Shown piece after piece: positions 15,956 to 24,342 of a stretch of 39,722 nt of DNA. The number at the start of each line of letters is the position of its first letter. Positions within the stretch are counted from its first letter, which is position 1. The stretch covers positions 1-39,722 of the forward strand of contig CAIOJO010000462.1 of NCBI GenBank assembly GCA_903858635.1, written 5' to 3'. A program made the position numbers and the translations under genes. Below the pieces are notes generated by a model. That model searched no databases, had not been told where the DNA came from, and saw nothing but the letters and a program-made list of their open reading frames with translations. This DNA comes from an uncultured Telmatospirillum sp. (GTDB lineage: Bacteria > Pseudomonadota > Alphaproteobacteria > Rhodospirillales > Magnetospirillaceae).

Positions 15956-15984
15956 AGGCTAGACATCAGACAGTATACTGTCAA
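15956..15984 (-). promoter_or_regulatory. Predicted promoter of the corrinoid/MetFV-Hdr operon with MarR-like box A
   Basis: On the minus strand TTGACA (15984-15979) is followed by a 17-base spacer and TAGCCT (15961-15956). The perfect palindrome GACAGTATACTGTC (15969-15982) overlaps the -35 element and fills the start of the spacer, so a bound protein would block RNA polymerase. The same arrangement occurs at 17027-17055. Confidence 0.66.
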
Positions 15985-16100
15985 TCTGAATTTTGTGGGT
16001 ATTCGGCCCTGTTGAAAGGAAAGTGGCTGTAATCCGGCGTAATCGGCGTGCGCGCCCGGCTGTCACACCGACCAGGCCGGGCAAATCGCCCTGATAAATG

Positions 16101-16114
16101 GGCAGCATACTGTC
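16101..16114. promoter_or_regulatory. MarR-like box B
   Basis: GGCAGCATACTGTC differs from box A at two of 14 positions. It lies about 120 bases upstream of box A, relative to the operon, and is not next to a gene start. It could be an auxiliary operator for looping or cooperative binding. Confidence 0.5.
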
Positions 16115-16264
16115 GGTTTTTATGGAGCCCTTGCCCCCATGGCGCCTATCGAGACCATGCATGTGGCGCCTTGCGTCAGGCCGCGCAACGCCATTCTCGC
16201 CCGCGGTGAAATAGGCGCGAGCGCTGGAACGCGGGCCGCCCGTCGAATTCGCGGCCGCCTGACC

Positions 16265-16816
16265 TTAAGGGGACTCGTCGCCGGCCGGACCCTTGGCGCG
16301 GGCCGTTCCCTGCCGGCCCTCCGACGGGAATAGCGGCGCCCGGCTCATGTCGTTGTTGCGATGGACCAGCTTCTGTAGCAGGAACATGAAGATCGCCTGC
16401 TCGCCATCCGAGAGCGGTTTCAGCAAGTCCTTGTTGGTTCGGTCGACCGCCGGCTGCATGGCATCGATCGCGGCCGAACCCTCATCGGTGATGAACAGGC
16501 GGTTGGTCCGTCGATCGGCGGTACCGCGCTCGGCCGCCACCAGGCCTTTCTTGACCAGCCGTTGCACCACGTCGCCGATGGTCGACCGATCGAAGGCGAT
16601 CATCCGCGACAGGCGACGCTGATCGATGCCGGGGACATGCCGAATGGCGCTCAGGGCGGAATACTGGACCGGGGTGATGCCGAACTCGCGCGCCCCTTCC
16701 ATGAAGATGGAGACGGCGATCTGGTGCAGGCGTCGCGCCAAATGTCCCGGCAGATCGAAGATGGCCAGTTGATCCTCGGCCGCCTCCTCGACCATCTCCG
16801 TCTCAGTGTCCGTCAT
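16265..16816 (-). CDS. MarR-family transcriptional regulator
   Basis: This 183-residue protein has the MarR winged-helix fold. The recognition region is QRRLSRMIAFDRSTIGDVVQRL and the wing is AERGTADRRTNRLFIT. The acidic N-terminal tail and the basic C-terminal tail (about 30 residues) exceed the core family length. MarR proteins usually repress and are released by small, often aromatic, ligands. Four similar palindromes surround the gene: one lies upstream of its own start (16862-16875), and one each lies in the predicted promoters of the corrinoid operon and the solute-binding protein. It is therefore the obvious candidate regulator of both and of itself. Ligand unknown. Related MarR proteins control aromatic demethylation in sphingomonads, which fits but does not prove the substrate class. 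Confidence 0.88.
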   Translation of the reverse strand: MTDTETEMVEEAAEDQLAIFDLPGHLARRLHQIAVSIFMEGAREFGITPVQYSALSAIRHVPGIDQRRLSRMIAFDRSTIGDVVQRLVKKGLVAAERGTADRRTNRLFITDEGSAAIDAMQPAVDRTNKDLLKPLSDGEQAIFMFLLQKLVHRNNDMSRAPLFPSEGRQGTARAKGPAGDESP

Positions 16817-16861
16817 GCCTCACCGCGGCGGGGCCGCGCCATCTAATGGTCGTTATGGAAA

Positions 16862-16875
16862 GGCAGTATACTGTC
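16862..16875. promoter_or_regulatory. MarR-like box C upstream of marR
   Basis: GGCAGTATACTGTC matches box A at 13 of 14 positions and lies 46 bases upstream of the marR start. The embedded TATACT could serve as a -10 element for marR, consistent with autoregulation. No good -35 was found. Confidence 0.58.
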
Positions 16876-17026
16876 ATCTTTTTCACTTTGCATCTTCGTC
16901 GGAACCGTCCTTTTTGGTCCGACCCGCGGCAGCGCGGCCAGCCGGAGACCCACTGCTGCCGTTTGTATCAGCCGCGGCAATTTGTCCCAAAGGTTCAAGC
17001 CAAACATAATCCGAAGATCAAGCATA

Positions 17027-17055
17027 TTGACCGTGTACTGTCGGATTGCTAGCGT
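17027..17055 (+). promoter_or_regulatory. Predicted promoter of the solute-binding protein gene with MarR-like box D
   Basis: TTGACC (17027-17032), a 17-base spacer and TAGCGT (17050-17055) form the promoter. The box GACCGTGTACTGTC (17029-17042) overlaps the -35 exactly as box A does in the operon promoter. Its right half is identical to the other boxes, while the left half is diverged. Confidence 0.6.
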
Positions 17056-17323
17056 TAACCGACCCGGACGCTCGTAATGACGTCGGCCTTTTAGGCATTC
17101 CAGAATAGGCGGGCACAATGGGAGGTTTGATCGAGGCCGGTATCCAAGTCCTTGGAGGCGGCCCATCACGCCGTATTGGAAGATGGGAAGGCGGATCGGT
17201 GCAGCCTGGTCGGCAGCGCGACCCCATTGCCACGACCGCGGGTTGCGGTCAACATGACGGGCAAGGGTCCATGTCGCCGATAGCTCCGGTGCACGACAGA
17301 CAACAAGCGACGAGGAGGGAACG

Positions 17324-18517
17324 ATGAGATTTCGCGGATTCTTCCTGGCGGTGGCCGCAGTGGCCGCGCTGGGAATGACCCCAGCCGGTGCCGAAACCAT
17401 CAAGGTCGGCGCCATTCTGACAATGTCCGGACCGGACGCCTCGTTGGGCGAAATGGCCGATCGGGCAATGCATCTTTATATGAAGATGCATGACAAGGAC
17501 CTGGGCGCCAACAAGGTCGAGGTTACCATTCGCGACGACGGCGGCCCCAACCCGGATTCGGCCCGTCGGGCGGCCCAGGAACTGATCACCCGCGACCAGG
17601 TGAATTTCCTCACCGGCTTCCTATGGACGCCCAATGCCAACGCGGTGGCGCCGCTGATCACCGAGGCCAAGATCCCGACCGTGATCATGCATACCGGGAC
17701 CTCGGCCACCGTCCGTCTGTCGCCCTATTTCGTCCGTGTCGCCTTCACCCTTTGGCAGTCGAGCTATGTGCTGGGCCAATGGGCCGCCAAGAACGGCATC
17801 CACAAGGTTTATACGGCGGTGATGGACTTCGCCCCCGGCCATGACGCCGAGGCGGCCTTCACCAAAGGCTTCACCGAAGCCGGCGGCCAGATCATCGGTT
17901 CGGTTCGCGTGCCGCTGAAGAACGTCGACTTCGTGCCCTACTTCCAGCGAATCATGGAAGCCAAGCCCGACGCCATGTTCCTGATGACGCCGACCGGTAC
18001 TATCCCGGCCGCCGCCCTCAAGGCCTACAGCGAACTCGGCATGTCGGGGGCGGGAGTCCGCCTGATCGGCCCCGGCGACTTCACCATCGACGACCAGATC
18101 GCCAAGATGACCGATCTGCCGGCCGGGGTGGTCACCATGTTCCACTATTCGGCCGCCGCCACGCGTCCCGCCAACAAGGCCTTCGTCGCCATGTGGCAGA
18201 AGGAGTTCGGCGCCGACGCCGTTCCCACCGACCTGGCGGTCGAGGCTTGGGACGGGATGGATGCCATCTACACGGCGATCAAGGCGCAGAACGGCAAGAT
18301 CGACCCCGACAAGACCATGGCGCTGCTCAAGAACTGGAAGAACGACAACAGCCCGCGCGGTCCGGTCAAGATCAACCCGGTGACCCGTGACGTGGTGCAG
18401 AACGAATACCTGCGCAAGCTGGAGAAGGTCGACGGGCATTACGCCAATGTCGAGTTCGAGACCATTCCGATGGTCGAGGACCCCTGGCCAAAGTTCAATC
18501 CGGCCCCGGCCAATTAA
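17324..18517 (+). CDS. ABC transporter periplasmic solute-binding protein, Leu/Ile/Val-binding type
   Basis: This 397-residue protein starts with a signal peptide (MRFRGF, hydrophobic core, cleavage near AGAET). It continues as a type I periplasmic binding protein (Peripla_BP_6): KVGAILTMSGPDASLG, then DDGGPNPDSARRAAQELI, a conserved second lobe and VEAWDGMDAIY. Members bind branched amino acids, amides or aromatic acids before an ABC importer. AGGAGGG precedes the ATG by 4 bases. No LivFGHM permease or ATPase genes are present, so it is an orphan here. Its promoter carries the same box as the corrinoid operon, which suggests it captures the methylated substrate or a related inducer. A hairpin terminator follows. 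Confidence 0.9.
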   Translation: MRFRGFFLAVAAVAALGMTPAGAETIKVGAILTMSGPDASLGEMADRAMHLYMKMHDKDLGANKVEVTIRDDGGPNPDSARRAAQELITRDQVNFLTGFLWTPNANAVAPLITEAKIPTVIMHTGTSATVRLSPYFVRVAFTLWQSSYVLGQWAAKNGIHKVYTAVMDFAPGHDAEAAFTKGFTEAGGQIIGSVRVPLKNVDFVPYFQRIMEAKPDAMFLMTPTGTIPAAALKAYSELGMSGAGVRLIGPGDFTIDDQIAKMTDLPAGVVTMFHYSAAATRPANKAFVAMWQKEFGADAVPTDLAVEAWDGMDAIYTAIKAQNGKIDPDKTMALLKNWKNDNSPRGPVKINPVTRDVVQNEYLRKLEKVDGHYANVEFETIPMVEDPWPKFNPAPAN

Positions 18518-18529
18518 GCCGTGACGACG

Positions 18530-18554
18530 GCCGGGCCGAGAGGCCCGGCTTTTT
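18530..18554 (+). terminator. Rho-independent terminator after the solute-binding protein gene
   Basis: GCCGGGCC, loop GAGA, GGCCCGGC and then TTTTT form a perfect 8-bp stem with a U-tract, 12 bases after the stop codon. Confidence 0.88.
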
Positions 18555-18562
18555 CCGGTTCC

Positions 18563-18590
18563 GTAGCGCCGACCTTCGGGTCGGCGCTAC
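18563..18590. repeat. Perfect 12-bp hairpin of the dispersed repeat family (copy R3)
   Basis: GTAGCGCCGACC and GGTCGGCGCTAC pair perfectly around a TTCG loop. The end resembles the GGCCGGCGCTACT end of copy R1 at 1-20. It stands between the terminator and the MFS gene and has no U-tract of its own. Confidence 0.6.
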
Positions 18591-18608
18591 TGATTCAGAG
18601 CGACAGCA

Positions 18609-19802
18609 ATGAATTCGGCGGATATCCGCGGCCCGGCTCAGCTTCGACCGATCATGCTGCTGGGGGCGGCGGCCTTCGCTTCGTCGGCCACCACCCGTAT
18701 CGCCGATCCGCTGCTGCCGCTGATCGCCGAGGAGTTCTCGGCCCATGTGGCCGAGGCCTCGGTGGTCGTCACCGGCTTCACCTTGGCCTACGGGCTGTGC
18801 CAGGTCATCTACGGACCCGTCGGTGACCGCTACGGCAAATATGCCGTGGTCACCGTCATGACCTTGCTGTCGGCGATCGCCACCGGCCTGGCGGCGGTTT
18901 CCGACACGCTGCCGATGCTTGGTTTCCTGCGGCTGGCCAGCGGCGCCACGGCGGCGGCGCTGATTCCGCTGGCCATGGCCTATATTGGCGACACGGTGCC
19001 CTATGCCGGGCGCCAAGCGGTGCTGGCCCGCTTCCTGGCCGGGACCATGCTGGGCGCCATCGCCGGACAGGCCAGCGGCGGCATTCTTGGCCAATTGTTC
19101 GGTTGGCGCGGTGTCTTCGTGGTCCTGGCCGGGCTTTATCTGCTGGTCGGTTTGCTGCTGGTCAACGAGATCCGCTCCGGGCGGGCCAGCATGACCCATG
19201 GCAAGGTCAAGTTGTTCGATCTGGTGGCGTCGATTCCCGAGCTGACCCGGTCGTTCCGGGTGCGCGTCGTGACCGGCACGGTGTTTTGTGAAGGCAGCCT
19301 GTTCTTCGGCGCCTTCGCCTTTGTCGGGGCGTTCATTCGCAGCGCCTATGGGATCAGCTTTGCCGCCATCGGCGGCTTGCTCGCCTGCTTCGGGTTGGGG
19401 GCGCTGCTCTATTCGGCTTTGGCGCCGAAGATCGTCGCCGGGCTCGGCCAACGCAACATGGTGGTGGTGGGTGGTGCGCTGCTCGCCTTATGTTTCCTTG
19501 CCATTGCGCTGCAACCGCCGTTGCTCGCCTTGCCGCTCCCCATCACCCTGTGCGGCTTCGGCTTCTTCCTGTTCCACAACACCTTGCAAACCTTGGCCAC
19601 CCAAATGGCACCGACGGTGCGCGGGATGGCGGTGTCGTTGTTCGCCGCCGGCTTCTTCCTCGGGCAAGGGGGCGGCGTGTGGCTGGCCGGCCGCCTCCTG
19701 ACGGTGATCGACTACCCGCCCCTGTTCATCGGGGTGGGGGGCCTGTTGTTCGGGCTGAGCCTGGTCTTTCGCCGCCTCTTGCGAATCCTCGATCCGGCCT
19801 GA
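18609..19802 (+). CDS. Major facilitator superfamily transporter
   Basis: This 397-residue membrane protein has about 12 hydrophobic helices and the MFS motif A after helix 2 (YGPVGDRYGK). It resembles the short drug/H+ antiporter and sugar-efflux-like members (about 400 residues). No substrate-specific motif is recognised. The start is preceded by only a weak GAG-containing site. It follows the MarR-controlled solute-binding gene but is separated by a strong terminator and a repeat, so it is probably transcribed on its own. Possible jobs are export of a demethylated product or import of substrate, but proximity is the only evidence. Confidence 0.83.
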   Translation: MNSADIRGPAQLRPIMLLGAAAFASSATTRIADPLLPLIAEEFSAHVAEASVVVTGFTLAYGLCQVIYGPVGDRYGKYAVVTVMTLLSAIATGLAAVSDTLPMLGFLRLASGATAAALIPLAMAYIGDTVPYAGRQAVLARFLAGTMLGAIAGQASGGILGQLFGWRGVFVVLAGLYLLVGLLLVNEIRSGRASMTHGKVKLFDLVASIPELTRSFRVRVVTGTVFCEGSLFFGAFAFVGAFIRSAYGISFAAIGGLLACFGLGALLYSALAPKIVAGLGQRNMVVVGGALLALCFLAIALQPPLLALPLPITLCGFGFFLFHNTLQTLATQMAPTVRGMAVSLFAAGFFLGQGGGVWLAGRLLTVIDYPPLFIGVGGLLFGLSLVFRRLLRILDPA

Positions 19803-19866
19803 CGGCAGCAGCGCAGTCAACTGACGTTGACAGCGCTGTCGGTTCAAGGCTGTGGCGTCGCCGGTG

Positions 19867-21855
19867 TCAGGCGGCCAGGGAATGGCCGGCCAGGCTCGAC
19901 AGCTCGCGCGCCAGGCGTTCCTGGGTCGCCCCATCGAGGGCGAATTGGATCCGGCTCTGCCCGTTGACGACACCGAGCAAGCGGCCGCTGACCTGCGGCC
20001 AATGGGCGATGGTCATGACGAGCGGCGCCCCCTCGGCCCCACCGATATCGCGATCCAACCTGGCGCCACCGGTCGAGATGTCGACCAGCTTGGCTTCGAT
20101 CCGGCTGCCGTTCACCACGGCGCTGACCGCCAGCGAGACCTGGATCCGTTCGAAGCGCCGCCGGTCGCCGGCAGTTTTGATGGCATTCAGGAAGTCGGTG
20201 ACCTCTCCGGCCAGCTTGCTGGACTGGCTGAGCAGTTGATCGGCCGTGGCGAAAACCTGGCTTGCGGTCGCTCCGGTGCGCGTCGCCCCTTCCTTTACCT
20301 GATAAATGCTCGAAGTCACGTCCCGGGTGCCGCTCGAGGCCTCGACCACGTTGCGGGCGATTTCCCGGGTGGCGGCGGTTTGTTGTTCGACCGCCGCGGC
20401 GATGGCGGTGGCCGTCTGGTTGATCTCGATGATGGTGTTGCCGATACCCGAGATGGCGTTGACCGCATCGCCGGTGGCGGCCTGGACCGCGGTGATCTGC
20501 GAACTGATTTCGTCGGTGGCGCGCGCCGTCTGGTTGGCCAGGTTCTTCACTTCGGTGGCCACCACGGCGAATCCCTTGCCCGCCTCGCCGGCCCGCGCCG
20601 CTTCGATGGTGGCGTTGAGCGCCAGCAGATTGGTCTGGTTGGCGATGTTGCTGATCAGGCTGACGATATCGCCGATCTGCCGGGTCGCCTCGGTCAGGCC
20701 GCCGACGATGCCGGTGATCCGATTGGCGTCGTCCGAAGCGGCGGTGGCCACTTCGGTGGAGCGGTTTATCTGGCGGGAGATTTCACCCTCCGAGGCGGCC
20801 AGCTGTTCGGCCGCCGCGGCCACCGTCTGCACATTGGCCGAGGCCTGCTCGGCGGCGGCGGCGACGACGGTGGATTGGCAACTGGTCTGTTCGGCGACGC
20901 CCGCCATCGCCTCGGCGACGTCGCGCAGTTCCTGCGAGGACCGGGTCATGATGTCGAGCACGCCGCGGACGCTCTGGTTGAAGTCCTGGGTGAGCTGTTC
21001 CATGGCGGCGGTTCGGCGATCCTTCAGCTGCTGTTCCTTCTGCCGTTCGATCTGCAGCGCCTGGCGGGCCGCTTCGCTGTCGCGGAAGATGGCCAGGGCC
21101 CGCGCCATTTCGCCCACTTCGTCCCGCCGCTCGGTGCCGGTGACCGTGAAGTCGACGTCGCTTCTCGCCAGTTGGCCCATTTCCGCGGTGGTCAGGTGAA
21201 GCGGCCGGGTCAGACGGCGCGTCACCAACAGCGACAGCGCCATCACCAGGGCGGCAACGATCAGGCCAAGGGTACCGAACTCGAAGGCCTTCCGCCGGAA
21301 GGCCGCATCGATGTCATCGACATAGATACCGGTGCCGACGATCCAGCCCCACGGGGCGAAGCCCTTTACATAGGAGATCTTGCGGACTGGGTCCTGGAAG
21401 CCCGGCTTCGGCCAGTAATAGGAATAGAAGCCACCACCGTCCTTGCTCACCAGCTGAGTCATGTCGGTGAAGATGTGCGAGCCGTCCGGGCTGGTCATGT
21501 CGGCGACGGGCTTGCCGTCGAGCTCGGGCTTGATCGGATGCATGAGCATCCGCGGGGTCATGTCGTTGATCCAGAAATAGTCGTTGTTGCCGTAGCGCAT
21601 GGCCTTCAGTTCGTCCATGGCGCCGCTCTTGCCCGCCTCTTCGGAGAGGCGTCCGGCGCGCACTTCCGCTTCGTAGCGGGCGATGATGCTGTAGGCGCTC
21701 TCGGTCAGCTGCTGCACCTTGATCTGTCGTCCGGACACCAGTTCCGCCTTCATGCTGGAAAGCCCCAGCCAGGCGATCAGCGCCATTCCGACAAACGATC
21801 CGAAGACGATAAGCAGGATCTTCGAACGAATTCGCAGGTTGTCGATCAGCCGCAT
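19867..21855 (-). CDS. Methyl-accepting chemotaxis protein with Cache sensor and C-terminal PilZ domain
   Basis: This 662-residue receptor has TM1 (about 15-36), a periplasmic single-Cache domain (about 40-180, with [16 protein letters not shown]), TM2 (about 190-212), HAMP, a cytoplasmic signalling helix bundle with the conserved tip ([18 protein letters not shown]), and a C-terminal PilZ domain from about residue 565. PilZ shows RRRFER and DISTGGARL, matching the RxxxR and DxSxxG c-di-GMP-binding motifs. Cache domains of this class often bind small carboxylates. PilZ would couple chemotaxis output to c-di-GMP. The start at 21855 has AAGGA seven bases upstream. A longer open frame to 21882 lacks this. 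It is a single gene, convergent with the MFS gene. Confidence 0.93.
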   Translation of the reverse strand: MRLIDNLRIRSKILLIVFGSFVGMALIAWLGLSSMKAELVSGRQIKVQQLTESAYSIIARYEAEVRAGRLSEEAGKSGAMDELKAMRYGNNDYFWINDMTPRMLMHPIKPELDGKPVADMTSPDGSHIFTDMTQLVSKDGGGFYSYYWPKPGFQDPVRKISYVKGFAPWGWIVGTGIYVDDIDAAFRRKAFEFGTLGLIVAALVMALSLLVTRRLTRPLHLTTAEMGQLARSDVDFTVTGTERRDEVGEMARALAIFRDSEAARQALQIERQKEQQLKDRRTAAMEQLTQDFNQSVRGVLDIMTRSSQELRDVAEAMAGVAEQTSCQSTVVAAAAEQASANVQTVAAAAEQLAASEGEISRQINRSTEVATAASDDANRITGIVGGLTEATRQIGDIVSLISNIANQTNLLALNATIEAARAGEAGKGFAVVATEVKNLANQTARATDEISSQITAVQAATGDAVNAISGIGNTIIEINQTATAIAAAVEQQTAATREIARNVVEASSGTRDVTSSIYQVKEGATRTGATASQVFATADQLLSQSSKLAGEVTDFLNAIKTAGDRRRFERIQVSLAVSAVVNGSRIEAKLVDISTGGARLDRDIGGAEGAPLVMTIAHWPQVSGRLLGVVNGQSRIQFALDGATQERLARELSSLAGHSLAA

Positions 21856-22109
21856 CACAGATTCCTTGAGTCCCGGTGGCAAACAGTGCCGTGCGTCATA
21901 CCCCGCGGCGCCGTCGGTTCGGCGCCAATCGTCGTCTGAGCAGATAGCCCAGAAACGCGAGTATAAACCAAAAGGATTTATACCTTAGCGCTGGAATCCC
22001 CGTCAAATCTATTAGCGCCAAAAACAATGAGGTCAATTGTGACAATGTTTACAGTAAATCTGGGGAGATATTCCGTAGAAGATTGGGCTGGCTGTTTGGC
22101 GACGGGGCG
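21856..22109. other. 254-base region upstream of the chemoreceptor gene
   Basis: It is AT-richer than its surroundings and separates the end of ybhR from the chemoreceptor start. It holds the predicted promoter at 21977-22006 and no gene. Confidence 0.55.
21977..22006 (-). promoter_or_regulatory. Predicted sigma-70-type promoter of the chemoreceptor gene
   Basis: On the minus strand TTGACG (22006-22001), an 18-base spacer and TATAAA (21982-21977) lie about 120 bases upstream of the start codon. Confidence 0.55.
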
Positions 22110-23228
22110 CTATTGCAGTCGCCGTCGGAACAGCCACGAGGATGCCGACAGGGTGAACAGGGCGATCACCGCCATTGGCCAAATCTGCCCGAGCACCTCG
22201 CCGGCCGGCATGTCCTTGAGAAACACGCCCTTGATGATGACCAAAAAATAGCGGGCCGGATTGATCACGGTGATGGTCTGCAGCCAGTCGGGCATGTTGG
22301 CGATCGGCGTGGCAAAGCCGGACAACAGGATGGCGGGGGCGACGAAGGTGAAGGCGCCCAGCATGGCCTGCTGCTGTGTCGCCACCAGGGACGAGATGAA
22401 CAGCCCGACCCCGATGACCGCCGCCAGATAGACCGCCATACCGAGATACAACAGCGGGACCGAACCGGTGAGCGGCACGCCGAAGACGAAATGGGCAAAG
22501 CCGATGATCAGGCTGCCCTCGGCGATGCCGATGAGCAGCCCCGGCACCGTCTTGCCGAGGATGATCTCGCCCGGCCAGGCCGGCGACACCAGAAGCTGTT
22601 CGAAGGTCCCCAACTCGCGCTCGCGGGCCACCGACAGCCCGGTCACCACCAAGCCGACCAGCATGGTCAGGATGGCGGTCAGGCTGGGAACCGTGCTCCA
22701 AGAGCTCTCCAGGTTGGGATTGAAGAAGGCGCGCGGGGCCAGCAGCGGCTGCCCGCGGCCGGGGCGGCCGGGCAACTCGGCGGCGTACTGGCTGATGATG
22801 TCGGTGACGTAGCCTTCGAGGATCTGCGCCGCGTTGGAGCGTCGTCCATCCAGCATCAGCTCGATCTCGGTGGGCTTCCCGCCGTCGATGGCCCGCGAGA
22901 AGTCCGGCGGGAAGCGGACCACCATCAGCACATCCTGCGCCGCCAAGGCGTCGCCGGCCTCGCGGTCGCCATGCAGCAGATGGACCCCTTTGACCAGGTC
23001 CTTCGAACCGGCGATACGTTGTACCAGTTCGACCGAATGGCCCCCGATATCCCGATTGAGGACGGCGATCTGGACGTTCTTGACCTCGAGCGTGGCGGCG
23101 AAACTGAACAGTACCAACTGGATCATCGGCGGAACGATCAGCATGGTGCGGCTCTTGGGGTCGCGCCACACCGCCCACAGCTCCTTGACCACCAGCGTCT
23201 TTATCCGTTCCCAAAACATATCACCCAT
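22110..23228 (-). CDS. ybhR: ABC-2 type exporter permease (second permease)
   Basis: This 372-residue protein has the ABC-2 permease layout: an N-terminal membrane anchor after a basic start (ELWAVWRDPKSRTMLIVPP), a large extracytoplasmic domain of about 150 residues, and five C-terminal helices, with the family signature ERELGTFEQLLVSP. It overlaps the preceding permease gene by 8 bases. Gene order TetR-HlyD-double ATPase-permease-permease matches E. coli cecR-ybhG-ybhF-ybhS-ybhR, so this corresponds to ybhR. Such systems export drugs or small cations. Confidence 0.88.
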   Translation of the reverse strand: MGDMFWERIKTLVVKELWAVWRDPKSRTMLIVPPMIQLVLFSFAATLEVKNVQIAVLNRDIGGHSVELVQRIAGSKDLVKGVHLLHGDREAGDALAAQDVLMVVRFPPDFSRAIDGGKPTEIELMLDGRRSNAAQILEGYVTDIISQYAAELPGRPGRGQPLLAPRAFFNPNLESSWSTVPSLTAILTMLVGLVVTGLSVARERELGTFEQLLVSPAWPGEIILGKTVPGLLIGIAEGSLIIGFAHFVFGVPLTGSVPLLYLGMAVYLAAVIGVGLFISSLVATQQQAMLGAFTFVAPAILLSGFATPIANMPDWLQTITVINPARYFLVIIKGVFLKDMPAGEVLGQIWPMAVIALFTLSASSWLFRRRLQ

Positions 23229-24342
23229 CCAGTCGATGCGGAGTCTTCCTGACCACGGCGGTGAATAAAATCGCGGAGATAAGCAGCATGGCCAATGTGT
23301 TGGGCCATAGCACCCCGGGCTCGTCGCCGGCCAGGAACAGGGTCTGCAGGCTGGGCACGTAGTAGCGCGCCGGCACTAGATAGGTGAACAGGCGGATCGG
23401 CAAGGGCATGCTGGGAATCTCGTAGACCAGCCCGGACAGCAGGAAGCCGGGCAGGAAGGCGCTGAACAGGGCCGCCTGGGTGGCGACGAACTGGTTGCGC
23501 GCCAGGGTTGAGATCAGCAGGCCCTGCCCCAGGGTGTTGGTCAGGAAGACCGAGGTCACCCCCGCCAAGGCCCAGATCGAGCCGCGGAACGGCACCCCGA
23601 ACAGCAGCATGGCGATGGCCGAGGTGCCGGCCATCGCCGCCATGCCCAACAGGTAATAGGGGATCAGCTTGCCGAGCAGCAGTTCGGCCCGGGTCAAGGG
23701 CGTCGCCATCATCGCTTCCATGGTGCCGCGTTCCCATTCCCGCGACACCACCAGGGCGGTCAGCATGGTGCCGATCAGGGTCATGATGATGGCCACCAGG
23801 CCGGGCAGCAGGAAACGCCGGCTTTCCTTCTCCGGGTTGTACCAGACGCGCGACACCACCGAGATCGGGGTGAAGCTCGGTCGGCCTTCGGCCCCAGCTT
23901 CGATGGCCTGCCAGGTGCGGAAGGTCCCGGCCAGATAGTTCTCCATCAGGCCGGCGGTGTTGGGGTCGCTGCCGTCCACCAGGATCTGCACCGGGGCGGG
24001 GTCGCCGCCGGCCAGGCGATCGGCAAAGTCGGCGGGAATCACCACCACCGCATTGATGCGGCCGGCCACCAGCTCGGCGCTGCAGCGGCTGGTCACCGTG
24101 TCGGTCTCGACCTTGAAGAAGCGCGACGCCTGATACGAGGCGGCAAGGCTGGCCGCCGGACCGCTCGGTTGCTGGACGACCACGCAGATCGGCGAGTCCT
24201 TGAGGTCGAAGCTTACCCCGTAGCCGAACAGGAACAGCAGGATCCCAGGCAGGACCACGGCGATCAGGATGCTGCTGGGATCGCGCAAAATCTGCAGCGA
24301 TTCCTTGCGGACCAGGGCGAGCAGGCGGCACGGCCAGTTCAT
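23221..24342 (-). CDS. ybhS: ABC-2 type exporter permease (first permease)
   Basis: This 373-residue permease resembles its downstream neighbour. It has an N-terminal helix after LVRKESLQILRDP, a periplasmic domain, then about five helices with the signature SREWERGTMEAMMATPLT. The pair probably forms the heterodimeric channel driven by the tandem ATPase. It overlaps the ATPase gene by 4 bases (ATGA) and the following permease by 8 bases. Its place corresponds to ybhS. Confidence 0.88.
   Translation of the reverse strand: MNWPCRLLALVRKESLQILRDPSSILIAVVLPGILLFLFGYGVSFDLKDSPICVVVQQPSGPAASLAASYQASRFFKVETDTVTSRCSAELVAGRINAVVVIPADFADRLAGGDPAPVQILVDGSDPNTAGLMENYLAGTFRTWQAIEAGAEGRPSFTPISVVSRVWYNPEKESRRFLLPGLVAIIMTLIGTMLTALVVSREWERGTMEAMMATPLTRAELLLGKLIPYYLLGMAAMAGTSAIAMLLFGVPFRGSIWALAGVTSVFLTNTLGQGLLISTLARNQFVATQAALFSAFLPGFLLSGLVYEIPSMPLPIRLFTYLVPARYYVPSLQTLFLAGDEPGVLWPNTLAMLLISAILFTAVVRKTPHRLDG

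Larger units (their letters stand above)
15691..16264. other. 574-base regulatory region between the corrinoid operon and marR
   Basis: No credible gene is seen. The region holds a predicted promoter with a MarR-like box (15956-15984), a second box (16101-16114), a 16-bp palindrome (15795-15810) and a leader of about 260 bases before the corrinoid gene. A run of eight G at 15835-15842 lies in the leader. I looked for a cobalamin riboswitch and saw no convincing B12 box by eye. Confidence 0.6.
16817..17323. other. 507-base regulatory region between marR and the solute-binding protein gene
   Basis: No credible gene is seen. The region contains MarR-like boxes C and D, a predicted promoter for the downstream gene, and a leader of about 260 bases. 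Short open frames here lack family resemblance. Confidence 0.6.

Noticed and set aside
16139-16333. A 64-codon plus-strand frame near MarR-like box B
   Set aside because: Arg/Gly-rich translation overlapping the end of marR, with no ribosome site.
17118-17327. A 69-codon frame whose stop overlaps the ATG of the solute-binding protein gene
   Set aside because: The ATGA overlap is suggestive, but the translation resembles nothing and no good ribosome site precedes it. More likely leader RNA.
19829-19840. GACAGCGCTGTC palindrome as a fifth MarR box
   Set aside because: It lacks the central TATA, has a shorter spacing between half-sites, and lies between convergent gene ends, where an operator is unlikely.
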